DNA of 64,000 bases, from contig CM034543.1 in assembly GCA_020002185.1 (NCBI GenBank), positions 12,243,453-12,307,452 on the forward strand, in the 5' to 3' direction. This DNA comes from Paraescarpia echinospica (Eukaryota; Annelida; Polychaeta; Sabellida; Siboglinidae). Both the position numbers and the translations under genes were made by a program. Shown here in pieces: positions 21,508 through 34,534 of this stretch. The notes beneath the pieces are model-generated. The model did not search any database. It had not been told where the DNA came from and was given only the letters and a program-made list of their open reading frames with translations. Each line of letters opens with the position of its first letter. Positions within the stretch are counted from its first letter, which is position 1.

Positions 21508-23751
21508 GATTGCATTATCGTGGTGGGATTGCATTGCACATCCATGTACCTAAGCAATATTGCAAAACAAGAGTGCACTTACACAGAGTCACCCAAATAT
21601 ACACACACGCACGCTTACACGCATACACGCATGCACGCACGCTGTCACAAATACATACAAACACAGTGCGCGCACACGCTGTACTGCAAAGATTTCGTCA
21701 CGTAACCTGTTTTTAGTTGTCGATGTTTCATACTAGCTGGAGAGTTTTGCCAAAAAAACAACCACAGACGTCAGTGCAATTAGAGCAATATACGGTTGGG
21801 TGAGAATACTGCGTTCGTCATTACGCAACATGGGATCCAACTGACAATAATTGTCACTGATCGACGGTGTCATCTACAAGGGAAGTACGATGGTGAGTCC
21901 TTACACACGAGAAAGCTCTTACTTCTCACTACGACGATTATATTTTGATATAGGAAACCAGGCCTAAGGTCTATCTTGTTGAATTCCATAATATTTTATT
22001 ATTTTTGTTGTTTCTGTTTTATGCAAGGTTCCGATTTATTTAGTTTGTGCTTGAGTGGAGCCCGAGAGTTCGGGGTCCTGGTCCACGTGTCCCAGTTGCC
22101 GCTCTGGTTATATGCCACTGAAGGTAAAATGGCGCGATTGGCATTTTGATCGTCCATATCGTGTCGACATTTTGAGGTTAATTTGGATCTATTACCGGAG
22201 TATTTCATGACAGCAATGTGTTGGTATCATTCACATAACAAGAGTAATACTCTAAGATTTAGGGAACATGGTTGTATTTCCGCCATGTGCCGAGGTCCAC
22301 TCGGTTCTGTGTATGTTTATTCGCTTCCTTGGTTCATTCGCCTCAGATCTACAAATTGTCTTAAAAACACAGATAGTTATTTCGAGTTGTTTACTTACGA
22401 CGTTACGTATTTGCTGTCCAAATAACGGATACATATGAAGTACTCTCCAGAAGGTGGTACTGTGCAAGAGTTTAGAATCATAATACTATAATGGTGATAT
22501 AACTGATGACAGGAACTTGGTTTGTTGCTGCATGCGTGTGTGAAACTAGTGTGAACACAACATACGTGAGAATGACAAAAAACAGTTGTTTATGAATATG
22601 TATATATAATACTTGAACCATTAATGGAAATAATGAATGTAGGTTGTTTGTGTAGCAAAAGGGAAATTTAAAAGTGACATATAAGCTCGTCCCCTTTGAT
22701 ACATCTAACATGAATCACACAAGAAAAAGAACACTTAGTTAGATCTTGTTTTATTGGCTACAAATCTAACATAAAACATAGCAAATCGAAATTCCATGAT
22801 TTAACGGGGTCGACAACCATAGCAGTGAGGTTCACCAGATTTGCAATAACACCTGATGCATTTGCCACGGGCGGAACACTTCCTCCTGCACACTTCATAA
22901 CATCGGCACATCGGGTAGCCACTTTTACACCAGCATTTACACCGACGACCACTGCAATAGCCGACGCCTTTAGGGCAGTGAATCCAAGCGTCTAAAACAG
23001 GCACATTATTTACATACATTTCACACTTTCTCTTCGACATAACACTTTTATTAAACAGCGGCATATTATGTTATACCCAGCAAGAACAAACAGTGACTGG
23101 AATTACTTTACGCACTATTGCTAAATTAATTTAGGTCAATATATGCATGATCGTAGAGGTCATTTTAGACTGGATTGGTTCTGTTACATAATCGTGGTTA
23201 AATTGTTGTATTCCACATCAAATAAGACGATAGGATTTTTCTGAATAATGCATCAACAACTCTCAGCATAATATTAATACTAATTCGTGAATAATGACAC
23301 TACGACGTACCTCTGCGAGTTCTATGAAGAAGTGGATTGTCTTCTCTCTTGCTGCGTCCTTTAATGGAAATGAAAAGAAATATAATATATTTGTCGTCTG
23401 ATATTGATTACATGTAGTAAACTGATTATCATTTGTTGGTTAGATGAGCATGCATGGTGATCAGTATACAGTGAATCGGGTGTGTCATGAGGATAGTTAG
23501 AAGGGGGATGGAGGGACGAGTGGAGGGAAGGTTAGAGAGAAAGAAAGAGTGAGAAAGGGAGTGTACAAGGGGAGTGGAGGGGTGGAGGGAGAGAAAAAGA
23601 GAGTGAGTGAGTGAGTGAGAAAGAGAGAGATAGGGAGGGTGGAATTGAGGGTGGAACGGAGGGAGTGAGGGTGGGTTGGAAAGAGAGAGATGAAGAATGA
23701 TTGAGAGAGGATGGAGAGTGAGAGAGAGAAAGCGTGAATGAGAGAGGGAAA

Positions 23752-23888
23752 GTGAGTGAGTGAGTGAGTGAATGAGTGGGTGAGTGAGTGAGTGAGTGAG
23801 TGAGTGAGTGAGTGAGTGAGTGAGTGAGTGAGTGAGTGAGTGAGTGAGTGAGTGAGTGAGTGAGTGAGTGAGTGAGTGAGTGAGTGAC
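23752..23888. repeat. (GAGT)n microsatellite in intron 2 of left cysteine-rich gene
   Basis: An almost pure GAGT array of about 135 bases is flanked by GA-rich degenerate sequence from about 23500. The same intron of the right-arm copy carries the complementary array at 41208-41345, so the repeat predates the duplication. Confidence 0.93.
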
Positions 23889-24687
23889 AGAGAGAGAGAG
23901 AGAAGAGAGCGAGAGAGCGTTGGACATATTTACTAGGGGTCAGATACTGAGGTATCCTCCAAATGTTCTCGACAATGAGGATTAGAACGTCGGTCATAAT
24001 ACTGAATGTCAACTATATTACATCGAGACGTGCAAGACATATCCATCATATTTTAATTATTTTCTGGGAAAAATAACTAAAATATGTTTCATTGCAAATC
24101 ACAGTAGATACGATTATATGCAACGGACACATACCAGACAGTTCCTCGCTGACCTCGCCCAGATTCACCGAGGAATCTTCATCCTAATCAATACAGAAAC
24201 CTCGTTAACATAGTTGGTATTACAATACAGTCATGCATTGTATCAAGATTTACACTTTCAAAATTACAATAACCTTCGTGTCACTACATCGTGTTCTCGA
24301 GCGATGGTTTATGTGCAGTCTACAACGCATTACACATTTACCATTCGTGTGAATATAATTTGTGAATGCATAATACACCAAATGGAAGGAACCAACGAGA
24401 TTACTTGTCAGTTCCGAAAGATTCAGGAAGGTGATGTAAACGAACTTTCGAAACAGCGGACTGACTGATTCAATCACTGGTACACACGATTACCGTTCAT
24501 GCGCTGTTACCTTCAAAATACTGCGCGGCACAATAATTTTGCTAATTGCGTCTTACCACAGAGTGCTTGCAAACGCCCCATCTCAAGGAGTGGCGTGTAG
24601 AGCTATAGGGATGGGGAAAGGAATACAAATTGGGGCTGTTACAATGTAGTGACCATAGAGTTGCTCACACATTTCTCGTAATCACTC

Positions 24688-24720
24688 GGGGCCGGTTTCA
24701 TGAAGCGTACTTAAATTTAG
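24688..24720. mobile_element. Partial end of GGGGCCGGTTTCAT-type MITE
   Basis: One terminal inverted repeat (GGGGCCGGTTTCATGAAGCG) plus a few internal bases, matching the full element at 40043-40194 in the other arm. It sits between two tandem copies of flanking sequence with the block GTAGTGACC-x-TAGAGTTGCT. Confidence 0.6.
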
Positions 24721-25360
24721 TTCTATAGAAATCAGGAAGGGAATACCGATCTGGGCTCTTACAAACACTGTGTAATATTACATTTGTAGTGACCGTAGAG
24801 TTGCTCACACATCGCTCATAATCACCTGGTTACTAATATTTAAGGCAAACAGAATGTTTTCCTACCGACTTCTCCAGTTGAACAGCATGGTCATCAGCCA
24901 AAGCCGGCAGCGCGCGACACACGCGAACAGAAGGATGGTAACGTAGAGCATTGTCTCTACTGCAAAATAAAACAAAAACTGTGAAATAAAGTACATTTCC
25001 AAGTGGTAAATGTATAATATACAAAGTAGCATGAAAACACATTTACCTGAATCAGACACCAGGAGCTCCTGCGATCACGGAATGAATCAAGAGAAAGAAC
25101 CTCTCCATTTATCTGAGTTGAAACAATTTCACGCGTTGTTGTTGACGCATACTCCGTGTTTTTCGTGGTGCTCTTTCTTGGGTCAGTGCCATTTTAGGAC
25201 AATGGGCAGTAACGGATTGATCGGTTGACATTTGCTTGAAATTTCAAAAAAGTTATGTTCAGTCTGTTATTACATTTAGGAGATAAATAAGAAAGTCTCC
25301 AGGCAACGGCAGTGCAAATGTGATATTCCAGGTGCCATGCATGTTTGTACACGCGAAAAT

Positions 25361-25680
25361 GTTTAAAGTAACAATAACGTTGTTGCAAGCTAAGCATTGA
25401 AACAAAAACATATATATTTCAAAGGCCTGGTTTTAGCATAACATAATGTTAACCAAATATGCATAGGACGAACAATTAAAAACGGGAAGTATACGTGATA
25501 ATATTTTAAAATGATGCATGGAATTGAAATAGTAAAACAAACTTGATGAAAATTACATCAGTACGATTCTGACGATTTTTGTTTAGTCAGCTTAAATGCA
25601 GTTATAAAAACACGCCTAATTGTTGTTAGCGTCATACCGTTAATAAAATACAAATCTTGTGATATTCGTGAAACTTCCCA
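25361..25680. other. No recognised feature
   Basis: AT-rich unique spacer between the outer palindrome arm and a CA-rich microsatellite. Confidence 0.4.
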
Positions 25681-25689
25681 ACATAAGAA

Positions 25690-25880
25690 CACGCACACAC
25701 ACACGCACATACATACACACATACACATGCACACACACATGCACACACACATGCACACACACATGCACACACACATGCACACACACATGCACACACACAT
25801 GCACACACACCCATGCAAACACACATACACACGCGCGCGCACATACAATCACATGCACGCACGCACGCACGCACGCATGC
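25690..25880. repeat. (CA)n and 12-bp CACATGCACACA tandem repeat
   Basis: CA-rich sequence with seven or eight near-perfect 12-bp units between about 25726 and 25812, then CGCG and GCAC-type runs. Apparent Cys/Val and His/Thr frames are artefacts. Confidence 0.92.
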
Positions 25881-26059
25881 TCGCAGAGATATATTACACT
25901 CCGAGGCCACCAATGCTTCAGCCCTCCCATATCTGAAATCACTATTTGTTTCCCGTTCCATTCACTCTTCGTTTGCACCTTCAGTTTGCTGCTGTCAGTT
26001 AGAAATGGTCGTCTCCTTCGTTCGTCCCTAGTGCTTCAATTCACCTCTTCTCTCGTACG

Positions 26060-27890
26060 AGAGGAAACAAAAACAACAACGACGATGACAACGACGACGA
26101 CAGAAATGACAACAACAACAACAACGATGATGACGACAACGATCCCGACGACAACAATTACAACAAATACGAAGAAGACAACAACAACGACAACAACGAT
26201 AACAACAACAACGATGACAACAACGACGACAACAACGTCGACCTCATCAAGAGCAACGACAACGACGACGACAAAAACAGCAACAACAACGACGACAACT
26301 ACGATGACAACAACAAAGACGAAGAAGCGACAACAACAAAAACGACGGCGACAACAACAATAAAGACGGCGACAACAATAACAACAACGACAAAAACAAA
26401 GACGAAAACAACGACAACAACAACGACGAAAATAACAACGACAACGAAAACAACAACGGCGACAGCGACAATGGCAAAGACGACGACAACAAAAACAATG
26501 ACAACGACAACAACAAAGATGACAACAACAACGACAACAACAAACAACAATGACAAGAACAACAACAACAACAACGACTACAACAACAACAACTATGTCA
26601 ACAAAAACAACGACAACGACAATGGCAAAGACGAAGACAACAACAACAAAGTCGAAGCCATTAACAACAACAACAACAACGATGAAAACAACGTCGACTA
26701 CAACAACAACAACGACGACGACGATTACAACAACTACAACGACGACAACGAAAATGACAACAACACAGACAACGAAGACGAAAACAACAACGACGACGAC
26801 GACAACGACAAGAACAACAACGACAACGACGACAACGACGACAACGACGACAACGACGACAACGACGACAACGACGACAACAACAACAAGAACGACAACA
26901 ACAACAATAGTAACAACAACAACAACAAAAAGGTGACCACAGCGACGACAATGACAATTACAACGACATCACCAATAACAACGACGATGCCAACAACGAC
27001 GACGACGACGAGAACAACGACAATAACATCAACAAAAACAAAGACAACAACGACAATAACATCAACAAAAACAACGGAGACGACCGCAACAACAATACAA
27101 AATACAACAACAAGGATGACAACAACGACAAGAACAACAACATCGACGACGACAACAACGACTACAACAAAAATAAAGCAACAACAACAACAACGATGAT
27201 GACAATAACGACGACGATGACAACAACAACGATGATAGCAACGATGACAACAACGATGACAACAACGACGACAACAACAATGACGACAACGTGGAAAACA
27301 ACGATGACAACAACGTCGACTACAACAACAGCAACGACGACGATGATTACAACAACTACAACGACGACAACGACAATGACTACAACAAAAACAACGAAGA
27401 CGACAACAACAACGTCGACGACTACAACAACAAAACTACGACGACAACAACAACGACGACAACGAAAAGAATAACATCAACAACGACGACAACGACGACG
27501 ATTACGATAACGACGACAACAACAACAACGACGACAACGACGACGACAACGCTAACTAGAACGACAACAACAACAATAGTAACAACAACAACAAGAAAGA
27601 TGACAACAACGACGACAACAACAATGACGACAACAACAACTACAACAACGACGACAATGACAATTATAACGACAGCACCAACAACAACGACGATGCCAAC
27701 AACGACGACGACGACGACGAGAACAACAACAACACCCACGACGACGACATCAACAACAAGAACAACGGCGACGACTACGACGTCGACAACAACTACGACG
27801 ACGAAGACGACGACGGTGACGACTGTAACAACAACAGCAATGACAACAACAACGACAATAACGACAATAACGTCGCAACAGTTCATATAT
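26060..27890. repeat. About 1.8-kb CAA/CGA/ACA triplet tract
   Basis: Almost uninterrupted degenerate triplets CAA, ACG, ACA, GAC and AAC over about 1.83 kb, with strong strand asymmetry (plus strand almost free of T). Every frame is open for long distances and encodes Thr-, Asn/Asp- or Gln-rich runs, while the other strand gives Val-, Leu- or Cys-rich runs. This is composition, not selection. It occupies the spacer between outer and middle palindrome arms on the left side only. Confidence 0.92.
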
Positions 27891-27954
27891 TATTTTAATT
27901 ATTGACGTATACGATTGTTTAGGTGAGTAATACTTCGCACAACAGTGTTTATGT

Positions 27955-28560
27955 TAACCGTACATGGAGTAGAGGCGCGTCCCCTGGTTGGCGGATGGGG
28001 GAGCCCTCCTCCGGGGGTTGCACGTGAATAATACTAAATAGCCAGCCGTGGACCGACGTACCATAAGATAATGACAAACTCTGATTTCAAACACGGCTAG
28101 ATGGAGCTCGTCAGCCATGGAGTGTAGTTCAACTAGGAGATGAAAAACTACGATTCAACACCCTAGTAGCTGAGACTCGTCAGCCTTGGATGGCAGTTCA
28201 GCTAGGAGAAGGTAAACACTGATTCTAAACCTCCATGCTTTATGGGCACCTTCCGCTGTCTCGCGGCTACTCCCTGTTGAGGAAGAAACTAGGGGAGTAA
28301 ATCCTGAGCTGAAGTCCCTAAGGCAGTCTAGTGTTGTAATCATCATCCTGCTGCGTGAATGATACCTTACAAGCAGTATCGGGTTTCCCTTTCCCTTGGA
28401 TCTATCAGTGATGTGGAGAGGGGGACCAAACTGCGTGGGTTACAGCCTGTTCTCCATAACAGTTTGCCAAGGCTTGCGCCCTACAGAGGAAATTCCAAAG
28501 GAGCGCACATCCATGGTCTCTCGAGACTGACGGACGCCTACAATGGGCGGGTGTGAAATA
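27955..28560. other. Unassigned retroelement-like segment
   Basis: A more GC-rich 600-base stretch includes GGGGGAGCCCTCCTCCGGGG and two diverged repeats of CTAG-x-TG-x-ACTCGTCAGCC-x-TGGA (about 28090 and 28165). The style resembles the untranslated 5' region of an RTE-type element, but no coding domain follows. The assignment is weak. Confidence 0.25.
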
Positions 28561-28786
28561 TTGACAGTTACGTAACTGAAACAGGTTGGACTATGACGTA
28601 GTGACGTGAAAGTCGAACCACAGGATTAACCATGAAAACCGTACAAATGTTACAGTATGTCATGTAATGGGAAAGACAACGAAATTATCATATTTGCTTA
28701 TCACCGGTGACTTTCAGTTCATAGCCTGATGAGTACATGTAATGAAGCTTTGCTTTAAGTTAACCATTAGTAGAACAATGAGATGA

Positions 28787-30850
28787 CATCACCATCTGAA
28801 CGAAATGCTAGCCCCACAACTCAGTTCACCTATAAAGGTGACTGTGGGTTTGAATACGAACGACACCGATAGAGAGGTTCACGTTACATTGGGTCAACTG
28901 TGTCAGTAGAATCGTTGTCGAAAAGGACGCCATCCTCCAATACATATATGCATAATCCAAGAAAGGTGTACACTCGACGGAGTTGATTTGTTGCCACACT
29001 AACATAAGTTCTAGTGTATTTTTAATTCTTAACTGGAGTATGGCGGGAAGGTGAACATAACAAGGCAAACACAGTCGCTGGTATAAAAGAAATGGTTGGA
29101 TGTATGAAAAATGCATTCAACAAAGCCGTACAGACAAATTATAATAATAGCAGAACGTTATGTGTCGGTAAACAAAAAAGCTAGGACACGCCGGCGTCAT
29201 TTCACGCCTGTAAGAGATGATTGATTCCACACGATGAAAATACAACCGTTCAACATAAACTAACACGCAATTTAGACATTTGAATTCAGTTAGTTTTGAC
29301 AAACCGGTACTACCTTTAACATTCTATTCAGATTCAACTACGTCATACCCTGCTGATAACTACTGACTTTTTCTGGTGAGCTTGTCATTCGCATTAACAT
29401 ACGCAACTAGTTTCAGCAGTTTGTTTCGTGATCAGACAACTCGCTTTATGTTTCGATTTAATTCTACGTGTTAGGTTGAAAGTTGCAAAGACAATGTAGT
29501 TCATCATACGCCAGCACAATCAGCAATATAACAGTGGGGATATTATTATATAATCCCCCTGTCGTTCTTCTGGAGAAAATAATTGATCTCTCACGGTTTC
29601 GGTCTGAATGAACACAGTTCCTTAGTATCAATGCAATATTAATTATTATTCATCAACATTGAATTGCAGACATTGTTCGAATGTCCTTGGGGCTTTTATA
29701 ATGTACTAAACAAGTGTTTCTCAACCGACGTGCCGCGGCATGGAGATCCGACGTCAAAAAATCCCCAGTGTGCCGCGGAAGTAGAAGAAAAATACCACAT
29801 ATAGCGGTAAATTGTCAAACAACCCGATAGTTCCGAAAAAGACTCCTTTCTGCTAGACACTCATTTTCATCGACAGGAACACTATTTCTTTCAAACGGTT
29901 TCTGCAGTAGTCTTAAATCAAAGTTCCCTGATGGAAATATATGATAATATTTCTGACCTGGCGAAGAAGCCACATATATTTAACAAGATTTAACAAGATT
30001 TAACAAGATTGCCATCCAGAGAATTGACTCTAGATGGCAGGTGGACAAGGAAGCCCTTTGGCTTATCGAGAGTCCAACCCTTTTATCTACATATATCCAG
30101 CCCTTCTGAGGTATGTGTCGATTTTATTTTTAAACATATTCACACTACTAGCACCCACACAATCATCAGATAATCTGTTCCATTCATTCACAGTCCTTTG
30201 TGAAAATGAGAACTTTCTCACGTCTAATCTACACTGCTCCTTTACTAATGTAACTTCATGTCCTCTAGTCTTTCTATCTTTCTTAACTGAAAAAAAAACA
30301 TATTTCTATCAATATTTTCATAACCATTCAATATTTTATACACTTCTATCTGATCTCCTCTCAGTCTCCTGGTCTCTAGTGTTGTTAAACCACATTCTTT
30401 TAGGCGTTTTTCATAACTAAGATCCCTCAGTTTTTGCATCATTTTAGTCGCTCTCCTCTGTACTCTTTCTAGCATATCTATGTCCTTCTTGCGGTATGGC
30501 CTCCACGCTTGTATACACTATTCTAAATGAGGCCTAACTATTGTTTTGTACAGCGGTATTATTAGTTCTTTTTCTTTATATGCTATATTTCGCCTAATCA
30601 ATCCAAGGATTTGATTTCCCTTTGAAGCTGCAATTCCACACTGCTCTGAAACCTTCATGTCAGCACTAATTGTCAGCCCTAAGTCTTTTTTTTTATAGTA
30701 GTACTTAGTACAGTTCCCCCCATTGTATATTCTACATATTCGTTCCCATGTCCTATATACAACGTTAATGCAATGCAAATGCAACAAAATGCATATAAAT
30801 TCGTTGGTAGGCAGAAACAATAATTCTTCCAGCTTAGCCACTAATAGTTT
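28787..30850 (+). repeat. Left middle arm of nested palindrome
   Basis: Colinear in inverted orientation with about 36440-37665. Shared blocks are CGAAATGCTAGCCCCACA, GTTTGAATACGAACGACACC, CATCCTCCAA-ACATATA, CGGGTTGTTTGACAATTT-type and GTGGCTAAGCTGGAAGAA-type sequence. The left arm is longer because a CR1 copy is inserted at 29981-30757. Confidence 0.85.
29981..30757 (-). mobile_element. CR1-type LINE, short 3' copy (copy C) inserted in palindrome arm
   Basis: On the minus strand it runs from GGAYATGGGAACGAATATG to the 10-bp tail repeat (three copies of TTAAATCTTG type at 30010-29981). It is very similar to copy B at 15.2-15.9 kb and encodes the C-terminal RT part (KDLGLTISADMKVSEQCG, TRRLRGDQIEVYKILNGYEN) with a few indels. 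The right palindrome arm lacks it and reads straight through the site, giving an occupied/empty site pair. The target duplication appears to be only a few bases (TATA-like). Confidence 0.92.
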
Positions 30851-31140
30851 TGTTCAGGAAGTGATCCAGTTCAACTCAGAAAATATATAAATTAAGAACG
30901 GCGTAATTAAGTAGATGGTTCGCAGTTAATACGTTTTCGCTTACCATGTAAAATACTAATTTCATGCTGTTTAGTAACAATAAGATAACATCCGACATCA
31001 AAGTAAATATTAATGACATTTATAATAATAATATAATGGTATTTGTCAGTAAGTTCCTCTGTGTGTTAATAGATCATACGCTTAACTGGAAAGATCATGA
31101 TAGTATGTAAATTGTCTAAAGGATTTGCAGTTATGCTCAG

Positions 31141-31224
31141 AGCAAAATAGTTATTAGATGAAAATGCATGCTTGGCATTGACTGCAATGCCAAGCGTGCA
31201 TTTTCATCTAATAACTATTTTGCT
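31141..31224. repeat. Near-perfect 40-bp hairpin, 4-base loop
   Basis: Bases 31141-31180 and 31185-31224 are reverse complements with one mismatch; the loop is ACTG. The arm begins AGCAAAATAGTTATTAGATG. It might be a fold-back insertion, a recombination scar or an unusual structured RNA; no flanking duplication was found. Confidence 0.9.
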
Positions 31225-32018
31225 CGTTGTTCGTGCCTTAGACGTCATATTGTGGCGAAGTGTGGTGAAATCCCCATAAAACAAATATTGAATGCATCTA
31301 TTAACTACACAAAAACAATTATGATAATGTAGACAATTGTCATCATACAAATAGTTTGTTTGTGAATTGAATATATTAAAGTTATATGTTTTAGTAAACC
31401 TAACACCGGCTGTCATAATATACAAAGCAAACAATAAGCTATTACCAAATAATTTACAATCATTATTCAATAAAGGGTCTGATAAGACAGGTGAAACACG
31501 TAAAAAAAATTAAGACAAGTCTTCGCAAAGACAACTCTAAAAACCCAGTGTATATCAATATGTGGTATAACATTATGGAATTCTCTGGACCATTATATAA
31601 AACTGTTTTTATTTTTCAGAAATTGTACAAAAGTAAAATGTTCCAATATTATCGATTACGGGTTTGACAAATGACAAAAAATATTGTGGAAATAACACTG
31701 TATACTTATTATTAAGCTGCATTGAACTAGATAAGTGGCACAGACACTTGAGTGAGATGCACTTCAGCAGTCTTAAAATTGGATTATAACCACTGTATTT
31801 CTACCAGGATCTGACCAATCGTGATTCTGCCGGCGACCTCGTTAATGTAAACGCACCTAGGTCCGTCGAAAATAGTCTTCCAAAGTAGCGTTACATTGAC
31901 GAGACGCACAGCATATGCGATTTATGGGAACTCCAGACAATGCATCACCTCTTCTGTAGTCGATTGCTGAACGATCCGTGCACAGTGGAAGATGTCGCCA
32001 GCGACAATGACCGAACAG
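31225..32018. other. No recognised feature
   Basis: About 790 bases of AT-rich sequence. A short frame just before the transposon edge (about 31900-32020) may belong to the flanking element but is not identified. Confidence 0.4.
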
Positions 32019-32930
32019 TGCATGTTGTCCAGCGGATATGTGCAGCAAAATGATGGAATTATGCACTTTTTGATTAAAAGACACTTTCCTCATATATTCT
32101 ACATACCAAAGAGACCATTTTAAAGATTGGAAGCTTTCCAGATTTTGCTGCGTTCAAAACTGGCCGCCATTTAAAAATCGGCCGCCAAATTCAATTTCCC
32201 CGTATCGTAATAACTGCTTCATCTAGAGCAATAATTGTGGTGTACAGATAGATGTTATAGGGGACGAGGATTTCAAATGTTTAATTTTTCTACTTCTCCG
32301 GCTTTCGTGTCCGCCATTTTTTAAGATGGCGGTCGTCACTACAAATGTCACAATATTTCACCAACTACGTAACACAGAACAGTTTTTTGATGGTTTTAGA
32401 TACCACAGTGGATAGCAATTTCAAAAATTTTACTGGTGACCTTCAATGATTCTCATACATCCGCCATTTTTAAAGATGGCGCCAATCAAAGCCTATTATT
32501 TCCATATCTTCAGAACTACATAATCTAGAGACACCTAGTTGATACTAATTATTGGGTTTTTAGATGTGATGATTTAAATTATGTTATTGTTGACCTTTAG
32601 TGACTTTCAAATATCCGCCATTTTAAAATACCCACCATTTTTATAGATGGCGCCCGACAAAGCCTATCATTTTCATAGGTTAAGAACCACGTAGTCTAGA
32701 GACACAAACTTGATGTGAAAATGTAGGATTTTTAGATGCTGTGATATATGGTGTATTATGTTTAACGTTCACTGACATTCATATACACGCCATTTTGAAA
32801 GATGGCGCCCGTCAAACCCTGTTATTTTCGTATTTTATGAAATACGTAATCTAGAGCCTGTTATCCCCGTATCTTAAGACCTACGTCGTCATGAAGCTGT
32901 TGTTAAAATATAGGTTTTTGGAGGCGACAA
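32019..32930 (+). repeat. Left long inverted repeat with GGC-palindrome units
   Basis: Palindromes GCCATTTTTAAAGATGGC or variants occur near 32310, 32462, 32620-32652 and 32790. Each is followed by C-GTCAAAGCC-like sequence, a CTACRTARTCTAGAG block and a GATGTTAAAATGTAGG-like block. The period is roughly 160 bp. Confidence 0.85.
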
Positions 32931-33047
32931 GTTTAAAGGTGTTATTTAGATATTCTGTAAAAACGGACAGAGCCACACGAAACATTAGTTTATTGATGTC
33001 ATAATGATGCCTACCCCTTGAATCCATACTGAGAACTCCCAAGCTGT

Positions 33048-34195
33048 TCACTCATCCACCTGACGTCCACCGCATTTGCACAGCATGGTGCACCGCAAGT
33101 TGGTTTTTAAGCACCGACATTGTCCTCTGCAACCTTTCGTGCAGCCACACTTGATGATCGCACGGCAAGCTGTGCCTGCAGATGGCAGTGTCATCCACTG
33201 CACCTTCCATTCCAGCCCGTTCCCTTTTCTAGTCCAACCGAACTCTGCAGGATTGGACAAGTGTGGTGCTTTCAGCAGTGCCTTGCCCCAGACGTGGCCA
33301 GCCTGGTAGCCTACTCGGAGCTTGTGTTGCATAAAGGCATCCTGCGTTGGTAGAATATTCTCGATATATCGTCCTTTCTGCGTGAAGAGGACCTGTCTGG
33401 CGCAGTTTACATCGTTCTCCGAATTCGTTCGGTAGTACAACTACGTACCTCTCATTGGTTGGTAGGACCTCTCTCAGGCTAGCTTCCGAAGGAGTGTCTG
33501 CAAGGGCACACAACGCAGGCGTTAAGCCACTGATAACATTCCATGATGCCTAAGTTGTGCGTTTGCCTCTCCCAACAAAACATGATGTGGTATCACACCC
33601 GTTCAGTGCATGAAAGACAGGCAGTACCTTGCACTTGTCAAGACCAAGCACATGTGCAATAGCAGTTGCGTAGACGTATCGGAATGAATGCCCTGTGCCG
33701 ATTGCTAAGCTGACAGCTAGCACGACAACGTCAGTGTCAACAGTTCGTATGACAATCGTCTGTTTTCCCTGCTTGGCACCATCCGCAGCATGCAGCAACA
33801 TCCTGGTGGCTGTCTCTCCATGTACATGGTGACAGACAGTCTACGTTAGTTGCTTCTGAGCAAAGCACCTCCTCCCCATATGTCATAACCACCTTTCCTG
33901 GAAATGTTTCGACAGTCACTCGTTCACTTAGCAGGTGAAATAATTATGTTTTGCTGTCATTTTCTCCCAGTAATTATGGCCAGTTTGCATTCAACTTCTT
34001 ACGACCTTCGACACGTCTCCTCGTTCCCATCCTCTTCTTTTCCGTGTGGTGGCCTTGAGGCTGTCGGGTTGGTATACACCAAAAAACGACGTCAACACGA
34101 CCAACAGAGGCGACAAAACGTTTTCTGACGTGTTCCATGAACGTGACTGCATAGTCGTAGAACGTTTCAGATACGGCAGGCTTCAGGATATTCAC
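33048..34195 (-). pseudogene. Transposon-encoded protein with acidic core motifs and C-terminal CXC domain, broken
   Basis: Minus-strand pieces in three frames, in order, read SETFYDYAVTFMEHVRKRF, then RMLLHAADG, TIVIRTVDTDVVVLAVSLA, FHALNGCDTTSCFVGRGK, the segment NCARQVLFTQKGR, QAGHVWGKALLKAP and EFGWTRKGNGL. The C-terminus is Cys-rich with KCGCTKGCRGQCRC then CTMLCKCGG, a tesmin/TSO1-like CXC-type zinc domain. This order recurs in a widespread but uncharacterised invertebrate mobile-element protein. The TVDTDVVVLA and NGCDTTS segments carry acidic residues suitable for a nuclease-type core. At least three frameshifts and a stop break this copy. Assignment as the element's transposase is inference from its place between inverted repeats. 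Confidence 0.65.
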
Positions 34196-34534
34196 AAGAG
34201 CTGCACCGTCATGTTGATCATGTGAACTTCCCTTTGCTAGCTGGCTCTGTCACTGTGCGGCACCATGTCTTCTAGGCACTGCACCAGGTCAGACTTTGTA
34301 CCAAGTCTCATGTTGCCGTAATGTGACAGTGACGGGGGAAATTAATGATTCTCATGTTGGAAAAATTAATCGAAGTCAGCGTCACGTACTTGGCAGGCAA
34401 TGTTCAACGTTGAAAACAAGTTGCGGTCAAGTATCAAGGACAACACATGTTGTTGGACAAGTGATTTCCCTTTCATAACATGTCGACTGAAGAGATGCCG
34501 TTTTTTCTTTGGGATTGTTTCTTTGACCGTGTTC

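Larger units (their letters stand above)
22801..24951 (-). pseudogene. Secreted cysteine-rich peptide precursor, left copy (four coding exons)
   Basis: Coding exons on the minus strand are 24951-24866 (signal peptide and pro-start), 24183-24135 (acidic pro-segment with VNLGEVSEE), 23358-23311 (RSKRED and RTRR sites) and 22991-22801 (mature peptide, stop TAA). All junctions have GT-AG and agree in phase (0, 1, 1). The mature region starts directly after RTRR and holds 14 Cys in 63 residues, with an internal near-repeat (KCWCKSGYPMC and RCYCKSGEPHC). A TTTGCAG acceptor upstream of the ATG suggests a non-coding first exon, and AATAAA lies about 50 bases downstream. Lesion: two extra bases (CG) in the signal-peptide exon shift the frame. 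The product would enter the secretory route and be cut by furin-like proteases, as in antimicrobial or venom-type peptides; the family is unrecognised. Confidence 0.75.
21574..25360 (+). repeat. Left outer arm of nested palindrome
   Basis: Read on the minus strand this arm is colinear with 39545-43430. Shared blocks include the CACACGCACG-rich edge, ACGTCGTAGTGAGAAG-like sequence, GGACCCCGA, the whole cysteine-rich precursor gene with its introns, the GAGT microsatellite and the GCAACGGYAGTGCAAATG block at the inner edge. The arms are clearly diverged by substitutions and indels, so the duplication is old. Confidence 0.85.

Noticed and set aside
23497..24012. Ser/Leu/Thr-His-rich frame of 171 residues
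   Set aside because: Comes from the GAGT/GA repeat in the intron of the cysteine-rich gene.
25726..25812. CRISPR-like regular repeats
   Set aside because: 12-bp units without unique spacers; a eukaryotic microsatellite.
25659..27905. Thr-, Asn/Asp- and Val-rich proteins of up to 240 residues
   Set aside because: Open in several phases on both strands because of the CAA/CGA triplet composition; no domain.
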